64,000 nt of DNA from Gyrodactylus bullatarudis (Eukaryota > Platyhelminthes > Monogenea > Gyrodactylidea > Gyrodactylidae): the NCBI GenBank assembly GCA_012064415.1, contig SSNU01000094.1:62001-126000 (forward strand), given 5' to 3'. This document shows positions 38,201 to 47,200 of the stretch, piece by piece (position 1 is the first letter of the stretch; the number at the start of each line of letters is the position of its first letter). The translations under genes were made by a program, and so were the position numbers. The notes below the pieces were generated by a model. That model did no database searches and was not told where the DNA came from. It worked only from the letters and a program-made list of their open reading frames with translations.

Positions 38201-39103
38201 ACATACATTGGGCCTATTTTATAAAATTCATTCAAGTTAAAGTTGAAAATTCAAATCAATTTATTTTATCTTGATTGAAATGATGTATTGATCAGTTTTC
38301 TTTGAATGGCAAGTCGCTCATGCACACGTTTTCATGATTTCAAGATTTTCGACGGGGATCGATCATTAAAAAATTGTAGTTTTGTTTCTTTTCAAGATTA
38401 GTCATAAATTCAAAATTCAAATAAATTCAAATTAGTTAAAATAACTCTCAAAGAGACAAAAGACATTTCCCTCATTTCCTTGAAATATATTTTACTAATT
38501 TTTTATCCCTAAAATACTTTAGTTATTGAGTAAGTCATGCATTAATTGTGGATAACAATACAGGTATTAAAAAAAACAAAAAGAATTGGTTTTTAATATC
38601 CACTCAACAAATTTAGGCTAGTGTGTGTCAATAACCACAACCATAGTTTTTATTCATGGAATATTTTATATTTTTCCCAGTAAACTATTCTAAAATTTTG
38701 TTCTGAAAGATGTGTACGAGCATCGATTTTCAACTAGGTATTGTACTACACTGACAAGCATGGTCCAAAATAAATAACTTGCATTATCATCTGTCTTGAT
38801 TCAATATTCAAAAATAAGAACTACTTACTGTCCAGGCTGAAGTTTTGGGAGATTGTCAAGTTTTTCATTATTCTTACTCCTCCGGGATAATGTTAAAATT
38901 TGAGATTCATCACTCTGAAAATTACGCTGATGACTGAAATAGTTGCTCTGTGGTGGAAAATTCGGATGTCTTCGAGAAGCTGTAAAATTTTCTGGTTTCG
39001 GATAGCGTATCAATCTCTGATATCTTGAGGCCTCAATACATGACACAATCAAGATGAAACAGACCAGTAATAACTTTGAGATTATAAAAACGTTTTCTTT
39101 CAT
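14754..39103 (-). CDS. MEGF6-like secreted EMI/multi-EGF protein, 28 exons, 1717 aa
   Basis: Exons (5' to 3'): 38829-39103, 38076-38213, 37904-38013, 32028-32168, 29416-29664, 27792-27920, 26608-26733, 25960-26082, 24886-25026, 24512-24643, 24335-24457, 23578-23826, 23053-23201, 22407-22754, 20621-20804, 19357-19500, 19172-19297, 19042-19104, 18676-18804, 18349-18576, 17660-17991, 17503-17605, 17270-17441, 16937-17157, 16623-16880, 16095-16532, 15908-16027, 14754-14956. All borders are GT..AG and all phases agree, mostly phase 1, as is usual for EGF exons; total 5154 nt including the stop. Order: signal peptide, EMI domain, nine cbEGF/EGF domains, an 83-residue linker, then a long run of laminin-type EGF repeats. 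No transmembrane segment is seen, so it is probably secreted or in the matrix. The order matches vertebrate MEGF6 (about 1540 aa); Draper/MEGF10 differ in having a membrane anchor and lacking cbEGFs. Orthology is an inference. Confidence 0.85.
15957..16027 (-). CDS. MEGF6-like: part of exon 27 (penultimate EGF unit)
   Basis: The full exon spans 15908-16027 and encodes a single EGF-like unit beginning GCPTGFYGDGCWK and closing with CDCPPGKYGPTC. It is separated from the last exon by a 951-bp intron (14957-15907) that contains only non-coding frames. Confidence 0.6.
20995..21640 (+). mobile_element. Decayed Penelope-like element fragment preceded by inverted tail
   Basis: From about 21115 the plus strand carries a broken relative of the 32896-33330 element: the GIY-YIG region is recognisable only by AATTCCAGTGTGACTGTGGA (Cys-Asp-Cys-Gly), and the 3' UTR matches well (GGTGTTTTTTCAGCTT and following). 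Directly upstream, 20995-21110 matches the same 3' tail in antisense (compare 32628-32745). A sense copy joined to an inverted piece of its own end is a common Penelope-like arrangement. Confidence 0.55.
21820..21870 (+). repeat. End of a GTACTCTCGTGAG-family MITE, copy 2
   Basis: AGTACTCTCGTGAGCTGTTC followed by GGAGAAAAATAACC matches the right ends of the copies at 12041-12416 and 48113-49009. The rest of this copy is not recognisable. Confidence 0.45.
23578..23826 (-). CDS. MEGF6-like exon 12: Asn/Ser/Met-rich linker without cysteines
   Basis: This 83-residue segment separates the cbEGF block from the laminin-type EGF block. It is rich in Asn, Ser, Gly, Tyr and Met (for example GTGGSHSSTGHMGMW and NKFDNSNNYRSHQNY) and contains no cysteine. 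It is phase 1-1 with good borders (TTTTTAACCTAG acceptor, GTGAGT donor), so it is a genuine cassette exon candidate. No domain is recognised. Confidence 0.7.
24335..32168 (-). CDS. MEGF6-like exons 4-11: nine EGF / calcium-binding EGF domains
   Basis: Residues about 175-562. Exon 4 encodes a six-Cys EGF domain; exon 5 encodes two; exons 6 to 11 encode one each. Several begin with the calcium-binding signature Asp-x-Asp/Asn-Glu-Cys (DVNEC, DIDEC, DIDEC, DQDEC, DVDEC) and include the hydroxylatable Asn and aromatic positions, as in GGCQHQCINVEGSFTCEC. Every exon is phase 1-1, so any one could be skipped without changing frame, which is typical of expansion by exon shuffling. Confidence 0.85.
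26143..26225. repeat. Small inverted repeat within MEGF6-like intron 7
   Basis: GGCTATATATACTCAT on the left and ATGAGTATATATGGGC on the right form a 15-bp inverted pair enclosing about 50 bp. This could be a tiny MITE or chance in AT-rich DNA. Confidence 0.3.
30486..31209. mobile_element. Fold-back element of the CTAGTT family with about 300-bp arms
   Basis: The left end CTAGTTAATATGAAGATGGG and the right end are exact complements, and the inverted arms extend over roughly 300 bp (for example ATCTAGAT..GAGGCGC and CACGATACGGAG near 30550-30590 and complement near 31085-31125). The outer four bases CTAG may be the target duplication. No coding potential. It lies in intron 4 of the MEGF6-like gene. 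Related ends occur near 9955, 33397, 39787, 46583 and 49826-50217. Confidence 0.7.
32625..33330 (-). mobile_element. Penelope-like element 3' part with GIY-YIG endonuclease fragment
   Basis: The coding part (32896 to about 33330, minus) encodes the C-terminal endonuclease of Penelope-like retroelements: an upstream helix (NDIRRRLNDLINQHYNN), then VFKTQRLFSLIHKD, LLVYKFQCDCGASYIGRT with the Cys-x-Cys-Gly insertion and the YIG core, then an Arg/Glu-containing REDHL-type block RAEDHLK, and HLRQEDHTASVSNF. The reverse transcriptase domain is absent, so the copy is 5'-truncated. The 3' UTR extends to about 32625. It is an insertion in intron 3 of the MEGF6-like gene, in the same orientation. Confidence 0.75.
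33397..33720. repeat. Partial CTAGTT-family fold-back relative
   Basis: The start GCTAATTGATATGAAATTGG and the later motif GAGTGTGATCAAAAGTTGAT (about 33640-33660) match the left half of the element at 30486-31209, but the right arm is missing or too diverged to see. Confidence 0.45.
33721..35147. other. MEGF6-like intron 3, no further feature
   Basis: AT-rich intronic sequence with no frame or repeat that could be supported. Confidence 0.4.
35148..35442. mobile_element. Near-perfect 295-bp hairpin (fold-back element)
   Basis: Inverted arms of about 125 bp begin TTGACTATAACGTTGTTCGC and end with its exact complement. Other matched blocks include GCTACCTGACTATGTT, AGGTGTAGTATTTCTTA and GCATTATAAAAATTACAGTG. 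The loop (about 35276-35317) is 40-45 bp and AT-rich. Mismatches between arms are few. No target duplication was found directly outside the arms. Confidence 0.7.
35443..37903. other. MEGF6-like intron 3, distal part, nothing supported
   Basis: Open frames are short (the longest is 36609-36824, minus) and show no family features. No bounded repeat was identified. Confidence 0.35.
37904..38213 (-). CDS. MEGF6-like exons 2-3: EMI domain
   Basis: Residues about 92-174. The block begins PNVCSTR, has a central Cys pair in WKPDCVMKGNWC and ends NVCCPGF, the Cys-Cys-x-Gly pattern that closes EMI domains. EMI domains mediate multimerisation or protein contacts in the extracellular space. The two exons are separated by a 62-bp intron (38014-38075). 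Confidence 0.8.
38829..39103 (-). CDS. MEGF6-like exon 1: signal peptide and basic N-terminal segment
   Basis: The ATG at 39101-39103 opens a typical signal peptide: MKEN, then a hydrophobic core LLLVCFILIVSC, ending near Ala25. About 65 residues rich in Arg, Ser, Asn and Pro follow, without cysteine. The donor is GTAAGT. The exon ends in phase 2 and joins the EMI exon as a CAG codon. Confidence 0.85.
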
Positions 39104-40809
39104 CTTTTAGAAAAAACTTGAGTTCAAAGGGCCTTTCAGTTAGTTTGTTGTCATAATATTCCAAGGTGTGAGATGAAATGATCAAAAGTAAGAGCCAATC
39201 TAATTTCTTCTTTCTGTGGCTGAAACTGTAGTAATTTTCGTTCCTCTTTAATTTAGTCAGTCTTGTTACTTTAATTAAAAGGCTTAATTATAATTTATAT
39301 AGATACAAGATGTAAAAATGTATTTCACTATTTCATGATGAACCAATCAAAATTGTTTTTATGATTCAGAATATTTTGATCAGAAGTATATGTAACAGCA
39401 TGTTTCTCATTGGCTAGACGAATGAATCAAGCTATTTTTTCTAGAAGAAAAAAAAACAAAATATTCTTTTACGTAAAGTGAAATATGAAGGTCTAATTTT
39501 TCATCTTCTCCGTGGAATTACCTGCATGTTCTCTCTATAGAATATTTTTGCCAATAAGAGGTAATTTTCATTTGAGAAGGCAAGTGATCTGAAATCAATC
39601 AAAATAATACAGTTAGTAGGTCTCTATGTTGATTCGTTTAATACGATGTTGATACAAGAGATTTGAATTTGTATGAAACTGATTGATAACTCATTTATCT
39701 CAATATAAAATCAATAAAATTTCACATTATACCAATTCTTGTACGTTAATTTAAGCCCATATTTATGTGACCACTCTTGACTGAAACTATTTGATATGTC
39801 AATGGGAATCTAGGATAGGAACCCTTATTTTTCGTTGTTTCACCACTTTAACGACCAATAATTTAAAAGCTATTCAAAGAAAGCTGATTCCATACTATCA
39901 AAGAAAATATTTGAAACATTTTTTCGTTTTAGATTACATTTTTATCAATTTGATTCTCGTAAACAAAATATTCTCTTATTTAACTAGCTTTAATTCTCTG
40001 TTTCATAATAAAAATCTGGTCGAGCCTAGAAATCAATGTTTTTAATCTAGTTTAATTCTCGCAAAAAACAATACAATTTAGTGTCATTATATTTATCCGA
40101 AGCATTATTTTTCTTAAGTGAACCCTGGTAGCATTTTTGGGTGGCAAAGTTCTTTAGGAATCTGCCTTATTTTGGTTTGCAACTCTCATCTGAACACGTT
40201 CTAAAAAGCTTTGTCAATCTGAATGAAATGATATCAAAGAAGGATTTTTTGCAAAAAACGATAGAACATTAAATTTCAGGCACGATATAAGATGTAAGGG
40301 CTCTAATTTTCAAACTTGGAACGTGAATAATTTAATATATCTACTTCAAAGTATATTGCAGAAAGAGATTTTCAATTTCAGATCAATCAATACTCGGAGC
40401 TCTCATGACATAACCGTAATAGAGTATACGTAATGATGATGGCATATTAAGGATAAAAATCGAATTACGCGACATTTTGTAATTTTACCAATCCATATTA
40501 CAACAACGATCCTTTTATAAAAAGTTCCATCAGAGAACTGAGGATAAAATCAAGTAAATTTCATGAATTGCCACATTTCGATTAAAAACTGTAAATTTTA
40601 CCACATATGTCTACTCAACTACTTCGAGGTAGATAGATTATACTGAATTCGTGCAAATTTTACGAGGTCAAACTTAGAGATGAAATTTAGCGACAACAAT
40701 TTCTCAAAAATTGAATATGATTTCATGAATTCGTAATTATATTTGAAATACTATATTAATAAAACATTTTTCCATAAATTAGGTTCGAGAGTTTTTCACA
40801 CAATTTATA
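39104..40809. other. Intergenic region between two minus-strand genes
   Basis: It holds the 5' flank of the MEGF6-like gene and the 3' flank of the F-BAR gene. A weak CTAGTT-family end is visible near 39787 (CTATTTGATATGTCAATGGG). No core promoter motif could be assigned in this AT-rich context. Confidence 0.35.
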
Positions 40810-40815
40810 TTTATT
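40810..40815 (-). terminator. Candidate poly(A) signal of the F-BAR gene
   Basis: AATAAA on the minus strand about 43 bp after the stop codon (40858-40860), a plausible position for 3' end formation. Confidence 0.45.
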
Positions 40816-40857
40816 GTACACAAGTTAAAAAAAACAAGAGTAAAAACAAAAGTATTT

Positions 40858-41271
40858 TCAAAATTCCTCTAAACAATCAGTTGGGCATTCAACCTGATGG
40901 CCATGAATAACGCCAAACCAATTCTTATGGCTAAATTTTGAAAGGATGGTCACTATTTCGCCTGGCTTGAAACACTCCTCTTGATAGGAGAATTCTTTTA
41001 TGATTCTAGCCCAACCAATGATTGTATTAATATTTTCTTTGTTTGTCGATTTCGAATTGGTTGAATTTGGACTGCTACTTGACTCACAAGTTGTTGAAGA
41101 ATTTAAGGTAGTCGAAATAGCCGGCAATGTTATAGATTCACAAATGACTTGATTCATGCTAGATTCAGTCTTGTATGACTTTGGATTTTGCTTATTATTC
41201 TGGGGAATATCGATACTTCCACGATCTTGACTGTCCCTCAAGGATTTGGTTAATTTTGAGAATATTGAAGT
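40858..41271 (-). CDS. F-BAR gene last exon with C-terminal SH3-like domain
   Basis: A Ser/Thr/Asn-rich linker is followed by about 50 residues with SH3 features: an ARIIKEF strand in place of the ALYDY motif, the acidic turn QEECFKPGE, a single Trp in NWFG, and PTDCLEEF at the 3-10/last strand. Several ligand-pocket residues are non-canonical, so peptide specificity may differ from classical SH3 domains. Confidence 0.65.
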   Translation of the reverse strand, partial: TSIFSKLTKSLRDSQDRGSIDIPQNNKQNPKSYKTESSMNQVICESITLPAISTTLNSSTTCESSSSPNSTNSKSTNKENINTIIGWARIIKEFSYQEECFKPGEIVTILSKFSHKNWFGVIHGHQVECPTDCLEEF

Positions 41272-44200
41272 CTAATTTGAGAAAAAAGCACGATTAAATC
41301 ATCCAAGTTTTGTATTTTGATAAATAAATTTTAATTTAATGAATTTCATTAGTATACTAAATTTTTAATGCAAAATCGGGTATATACTCATGAGTAATAA
41401 CAAATTAAAATAAATATTTGTTGGATAATTTTTCATTACTTATGATTCATAAGTTATAAATTATAAGAGAAGACAGAATTTATGTTGAATTAATAATAAT
41501 ATAATATTTAATATTTCATCATTGTGATTATTTTAATATAAAATAATTCGAATTAAAGATTTAAAATTTTTAAAATTTCAGCTGGGTTTTTTTGCTCTTT
41601 GAGGAAAAAGGGGATATTTTTTTATATATCTTGTTACATAGATAAAAAACCTTTGAAAGCAAGCTTTTGTTAATGAATTCCGAGTGAATAAATGCATTAT
41701 TGATGTACAAATATATATTCAATAAATTAAATTTATTTACTTAGTATCAGAACGAGATCAGAGGATCCCAAACGTTATAGCTAATAAAAATATATAAACA
41801 GAAAGAATACACCTAGTTCACTATTTTATTTCGCACTTTGAATTGCAGTTAAAATCGTTTATCTCATCTAAGGATTTTTCTAATTTGTGGAAAAATTTGG
41901 CAGTCAAGTAACCTTGGATATTTACTGTTAAAATAGGTAACTTACACTCTTTCTCCTGTTGGTAGGTGAATTAAAGCATTTGACGTCTAAACCTTCATTA
42001 ATTTTAGCAGAATCAAATACCTTTCTGATCCTCTGTGGGGACTTGAGTTTGGTCTTTCTGAAAAAGAGATTTTTCGGTCGTTTCTCTGTTTCAATTTCAT
42101 CTGAAAAAAATTAAATATTTTTAATGAAAAATGAGAAATTTACTTTCGACTTACTGGAAATGGACTCTTGACAATCAATCTGAAGTGCATTTATGAAATC
42201 GAAACAAGGTCCAGATTTATTCGTGTCCAAATTATTCTTTTCCCTGCTGCTTCCTTCATCAGGTCTTGTTTTGTTATCAGAGGAAAAATCTATTGGAGAA
42301 CGCTCAAAGTCACTATCAAAGTCACTGTCGATAATTAGATCTTCATTTGTTTTTGATATCAAATCATCAGTAATACTCGAAAGGGTATCTCCAAATTCAA
42401 TATTCATAAAAGGCGTTGAGAGAATCACATCGGTATTACTCGTGAGTAGTGATTCTGGGATAATATCTGATATGTTTTTGATGAGGCTCTCCTCGAAAGG
42501 ACTTAGAATGTGTTGCTGTTTCATCTCGTTGAGGTCAACAAACACCTTTTCGAATAGATCCTCTTCAAAGTTATAATCAATCTCTTTATCAATGGGAATC
42601 CAACGCATGAGTGGGCCATCTACCATTTTACTCTTCGAGAAGGCACATCGGTTGAAGCAGGATTGTCGGAGATCATTCTGCATGAGATTCTTCCATGTCA
42701 TAATTGAGCCTGCATTTCTATCCAAGGACTCTTCAATCTTACTCAAGAGATGATGATCCTCTTTCAGAGAGGTTAGCAGTCTTCTCATGGAAAATGTCAA
42801 ATGCTGAAGGCGATTATGGGAAATAAAAAGGCTTTTTCGTGTTTCAAATATATTCTTTGGATCTGAAAAGGTTGGCTGCGACTCGTAGACGCCAAGTAAA
42901 TTTACAAGGCCCACTTTTGTATTGCGCTCTTTCATGATTTCTCTTATAATCAGTCTGAGAAATTTGTTAAAATTTTCATTGTAATATTTTGATATCACCC
43001 TACGGTCAATTTGAGAGACGAAACGTAACTTTGAATTTGATCGTAATAGTGAACTCGATCGATTTCTATTATCTAGAAATAAATAGATTAAAATTTAATA
43101 AAACCAGATAAGATTTTTGGCATAAAAACATTCACTTTAATCAATATACTGTAAAGTTTATCTACCTATTTAAAAATATTATTATTTTCGATGAGTATAC
43201 ATTTATTAATTATCGTAGTAGTATTTTGTTGTTCATTTATTGATTGTTTATCAATTGTGCTTTGAAGAATTATAAATAAAATATTACATGAAATTATAAT
43301 TCTCTGTCGTATAGTCTAGACTTCTCACATACAAAATCTCTAAAGGCAGACATTTGAAAAAATCATCCCAAATAAAAATCAAACTCTCGTCATTTTTTTA
43401 CAAAATAATAAATAAACTTTCATTGAAGTGAAGAAAAAGCGACAACAGAGAAATGGTTTTTCTCACAATGAAATCAATCGTGGATGGAAACTCTTGAATA
43501 TGATCGTAACATTCAACGTTCTGTTGAGCGAATCAATAGTATCGAGATTAAAACAGATAAAGCGGAAGAATACAAGCAGAGGCTCTTGAAAATTCTTATG
43601 AGAATCGGTGAGATTAAGAGGTTGAAATCTACCCAGAACATGGAGAATACAATAAACTATTTCGATAGTGTCAAGAGGGGTGAATTCGTCCTTCAGCATG
43701 CAAAGAAAGACTTGGAAAAAATCAAAGAGAGACACCAGAAACTTTTGAAACGGTATGATGAAACATTCACAAGAATTGAGAAGGCTTTCAGCCTTGAAAA
43801 GACAAACTACTTGACAAAGATTAAGGAAATTTTCGATGAGTACCAGGTAAACTATGCAAATTTGAATGGATCCATGAAGAATTACAATCAAATATACCAG
43901 GTGAACCTCAAGAGTCTTCAAGAATTACGTTTGCATTACGGCGGGAGTCTGAAAAATTCAAAGCTTCATCATCTCTTATTACAAGATAAAGTGAAGCATA
44001 ACGTTATAAAAATGGATACTGAATTGGCCTCGTTAAATGTCCAGAGAATCATGATCAAAAGTCAAATAAAAAATTTACTGACTAGCTGTGCTCAATATCG
44101 GCCAGATTTTGCACGCCTCATATCCCAACGAGAAGTTGAATTGGCAATCAAGTTTGAACGAGAAAATGAGAGACAAAGAATTGAATCAGAAATCCAACAG

Positions 44201-47200
44201 AAACATTTGCTAGCAGAGTCTTTGCAGACTTTATGCAACACTTATTTGGCGATTAAGAAATATTTGAAAGAAAAACGCAAAAATAAATGATTCTGTCAAC
44301 AGTTTTCTTATTAAGATTGGTTAATTAAGAGAACTTAATTTATAGGACTTTTAGTTTCTTCTAAAACTTGAGTAAGATATACAAAATTTAAAGAAATGTT
44401 AAATAGACAAGTTACACGGTGATATTCCCACCTTCTTCTTGAGTTGGTCTTCCACCCTCTTTACTTTAGAAAAATAAATTTTCTCAACAATTTTCTTCTA
44501 GTACATATGTATATGTATTTTTGAAAATGAATGTTTCTAATAAGTTTTGTCAAGGTAGGAGGTCGTTTTACAGCCAAAGAGAAAAATACTACAATCATTT
44601 TTGAAGTACTATTCATTGAGTAGTTTTAAACTTCAAAAAATAAAATATCCAACACATTAATTTATATGTTAAAGCAGGTATGATCATTTATTGATTCAGA
44701 AGAAAATTAATTCAAATTCAGGATACAAATTTATCTACAAAGGCTTATCCTGAAAAACATGATTTATCTACTATTTTTAGGAGTGTTCCAAAACGATTCT
44801 TGGAATGATTCATTTTCATGTAGTCATCATTTCGAAATCCTGGAATGATTCAAGAACTGATTTATTACTGAGGAGTAGGCTAGGGTAAAATTTCTGTTCT
44901 CTTAACAACTCACAAGAGTACTACATATTTTTGAAGAGAAAAATCTACGTTATAGTTATTGCCATTTTTCTTATAATATCCCATTATAGAAAAACGATGT
45001 GCGAGATATTCAAGTTTAAAGTGATAAGACTTCATAAAAAATTGAGCGGCAGGTGTTTCAAACATGAATGACATTATGGAGAAGAATTTTCAAGACCTGC
45101 ATCGTTACAAAACAATGCTTACTAAGCATTGCTTAGAGTTTATAATTCTATTGAAAAAGTCGAAAATGAGCTTAAGAATTTCACCCTAGCCTATTTAGAA
45201 GCAATGAACTAAATTTGTAAAGTAATCAATGTCAAGCAAAAATAGGATTTCTCTTCACTGATAGAGTCTAGGAACTTATTTTCATCACTTGAGTTTGAGA
45301 TTTATCTCTCCTAAACGAAGGTAACATGAGATAAGCGATTAGTTAAATAAGTCTTGGAAGATATAAGTTGCCTGATTGCCTCGAAGATATTTTTGGGTTG
45401 CTGATCTGGAGTCATGCTAGAATTAGTAACCAACTAAAGATTGTTTTTGTTAATAAAGCTTTATTTTAGTCGGTTCTCGTCAGACCAAACACCGACTATC
45501 GATATCATTTAGGTTTAGCCAATAGCATTTATTCGTCAGGAATTGACCAATAGAAGATAGTGTGTTCATACTCTTCGGGCTGTGAGGAATACTTCTATTT
45601 TTTGATTACAGGTTGGTAACTCTTTCCTCGGTTTCCCTGTTTTTTTTTCATTGCTTAAGTGACATGGAGAGGTTGTTTTTAAGCGTTGGAGTGGGGGTCT
45701 GCACCTCTCGTTGTGAAAAATATCTCTTTCGATCATCATGACTTTTATTCAGTTCTCATCTTTCGTTCGTTCATCCAGCATGACTCCAAGTCAGCAACCA
45801 AAAAATAAACCTATCTTCCAGTTTTGTGAGTGCCCGTTGAAGAATCTTTTCGGAAATATATTTTCTTTCTACTGAGTAATGGTAAATTAGTTATTATCTC
45901 GATTGAAAATTAAATAATTCTCTAGGATGAAGATTTCCTTTAACAATAAGAATTTAAACAAATATGTAGGGATCAATTTACAGTTAGAAATAACCCTTTT
46001 TCATTATTTAGAAAATTGCTGAAAAATATATTACATGAATTTCCCATGTAATATCTCTCAATTTAAAAAGTTAAATATCAGACGAGAAATAGAAATTTCC
46101 AGACACGAAGGTTTCGAACTACTGATAAAATTTTAATTAATCTTGTCCAGACCATCATTAACTAAATTCCATTCACTTTTCTAAGGGTTTTAGACAATTT
46201 CAAATTAGCATCTCATTCCCTAATAATAGCAAAATTTGTTGTAGATATAATAAAGACTATTATTTCAGTTGTATTATATTTTACGTATATTTAGAATCTT
46301 AGCTAATTTAAAATTTTATTTTTTCTAGCATTCATCTCTTTATTATCGATTTTCTTTTAATCCCAAAATACTGTCAAGACTTGGAGAAAAACGTTTCGTT
46401 TGTTATCAGAAAACACTCAAGCTCTCCAAAAAGTTGAAGCAGACCGAAGAAAATTCATCTCTGCTAAAAAATTCATATGAAATTGAATTGAAACAATCAA
46501 TGAAACTTTTTTGAATTTATAACGTTTCAAATCTGCTTAAAATTTATGGATATCTTGAGGTAACTTTGTGTTACTCTAATAATTATAAAGTTAGTTAGTT
46601 AGACATGAAGACGAGAATTTACCATAAAAAACTTAAAACTTCTGAAATTTTCTAATCTTCCACTTTTTCAACTTTTGAGCACAACATTTTTACGGAATTT
46701 GAAAACTTGAAGCAATCAAATGCTGATACTTGATATCAATATTAGAAAAAAGAATTCCTTTTTATTGTAGTAAATCGAACCATTTGATTTATTTTATTAT
46801 CACGAAGGAAAAATACTTTTGTCCATTCACCAAAAAAATTTTTACTATAGCATGATCAAAACAATAATTGATTATGATAAAGAGAACAAAAGGGACAATA
46901 ATAAACCAATAAAATTAAAACTATAAAGAGTTTCACAAGTAGTATCTTAAATTTTTATAATTGAAAATAACTTTTACTAAGCGTTCTAAATGACTAATGC
47001 ATTCAGAATGAATTTCTCTTAATGTTTTGTTTGAAAAATAAACAGAGAGTCGGCACTAATTTTTCATTTGATTTTTCTATGACAAACAGTAAGTAACAAA
47101 TCAAGCACAGATTTTAATCTATAGTCTCTAAATAATTCATGGAAAAAGTTAAAATTAATTTCTTTCCATATACACAACCTTTGTTAGAATTTACAAAAAA

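Noticed and set aside
40858..43072. Separate SH3-only gene at 40.9-43.1 kb
   Set aside because: The first exon here starts in phase 1 with an acceptor and no start codon, and its HR1-like region plus SH3 completes the F-BAR gene at 55.6-57.6 kb in matching phase. Not fully excluded.
45478..45560. Hammerhead-ribozyme-like CTGACGA motif in block B
   Set aside because: The conserved GAAA core and the flanking stems are missing, and the plus-strand copy has a different sequence at this place.
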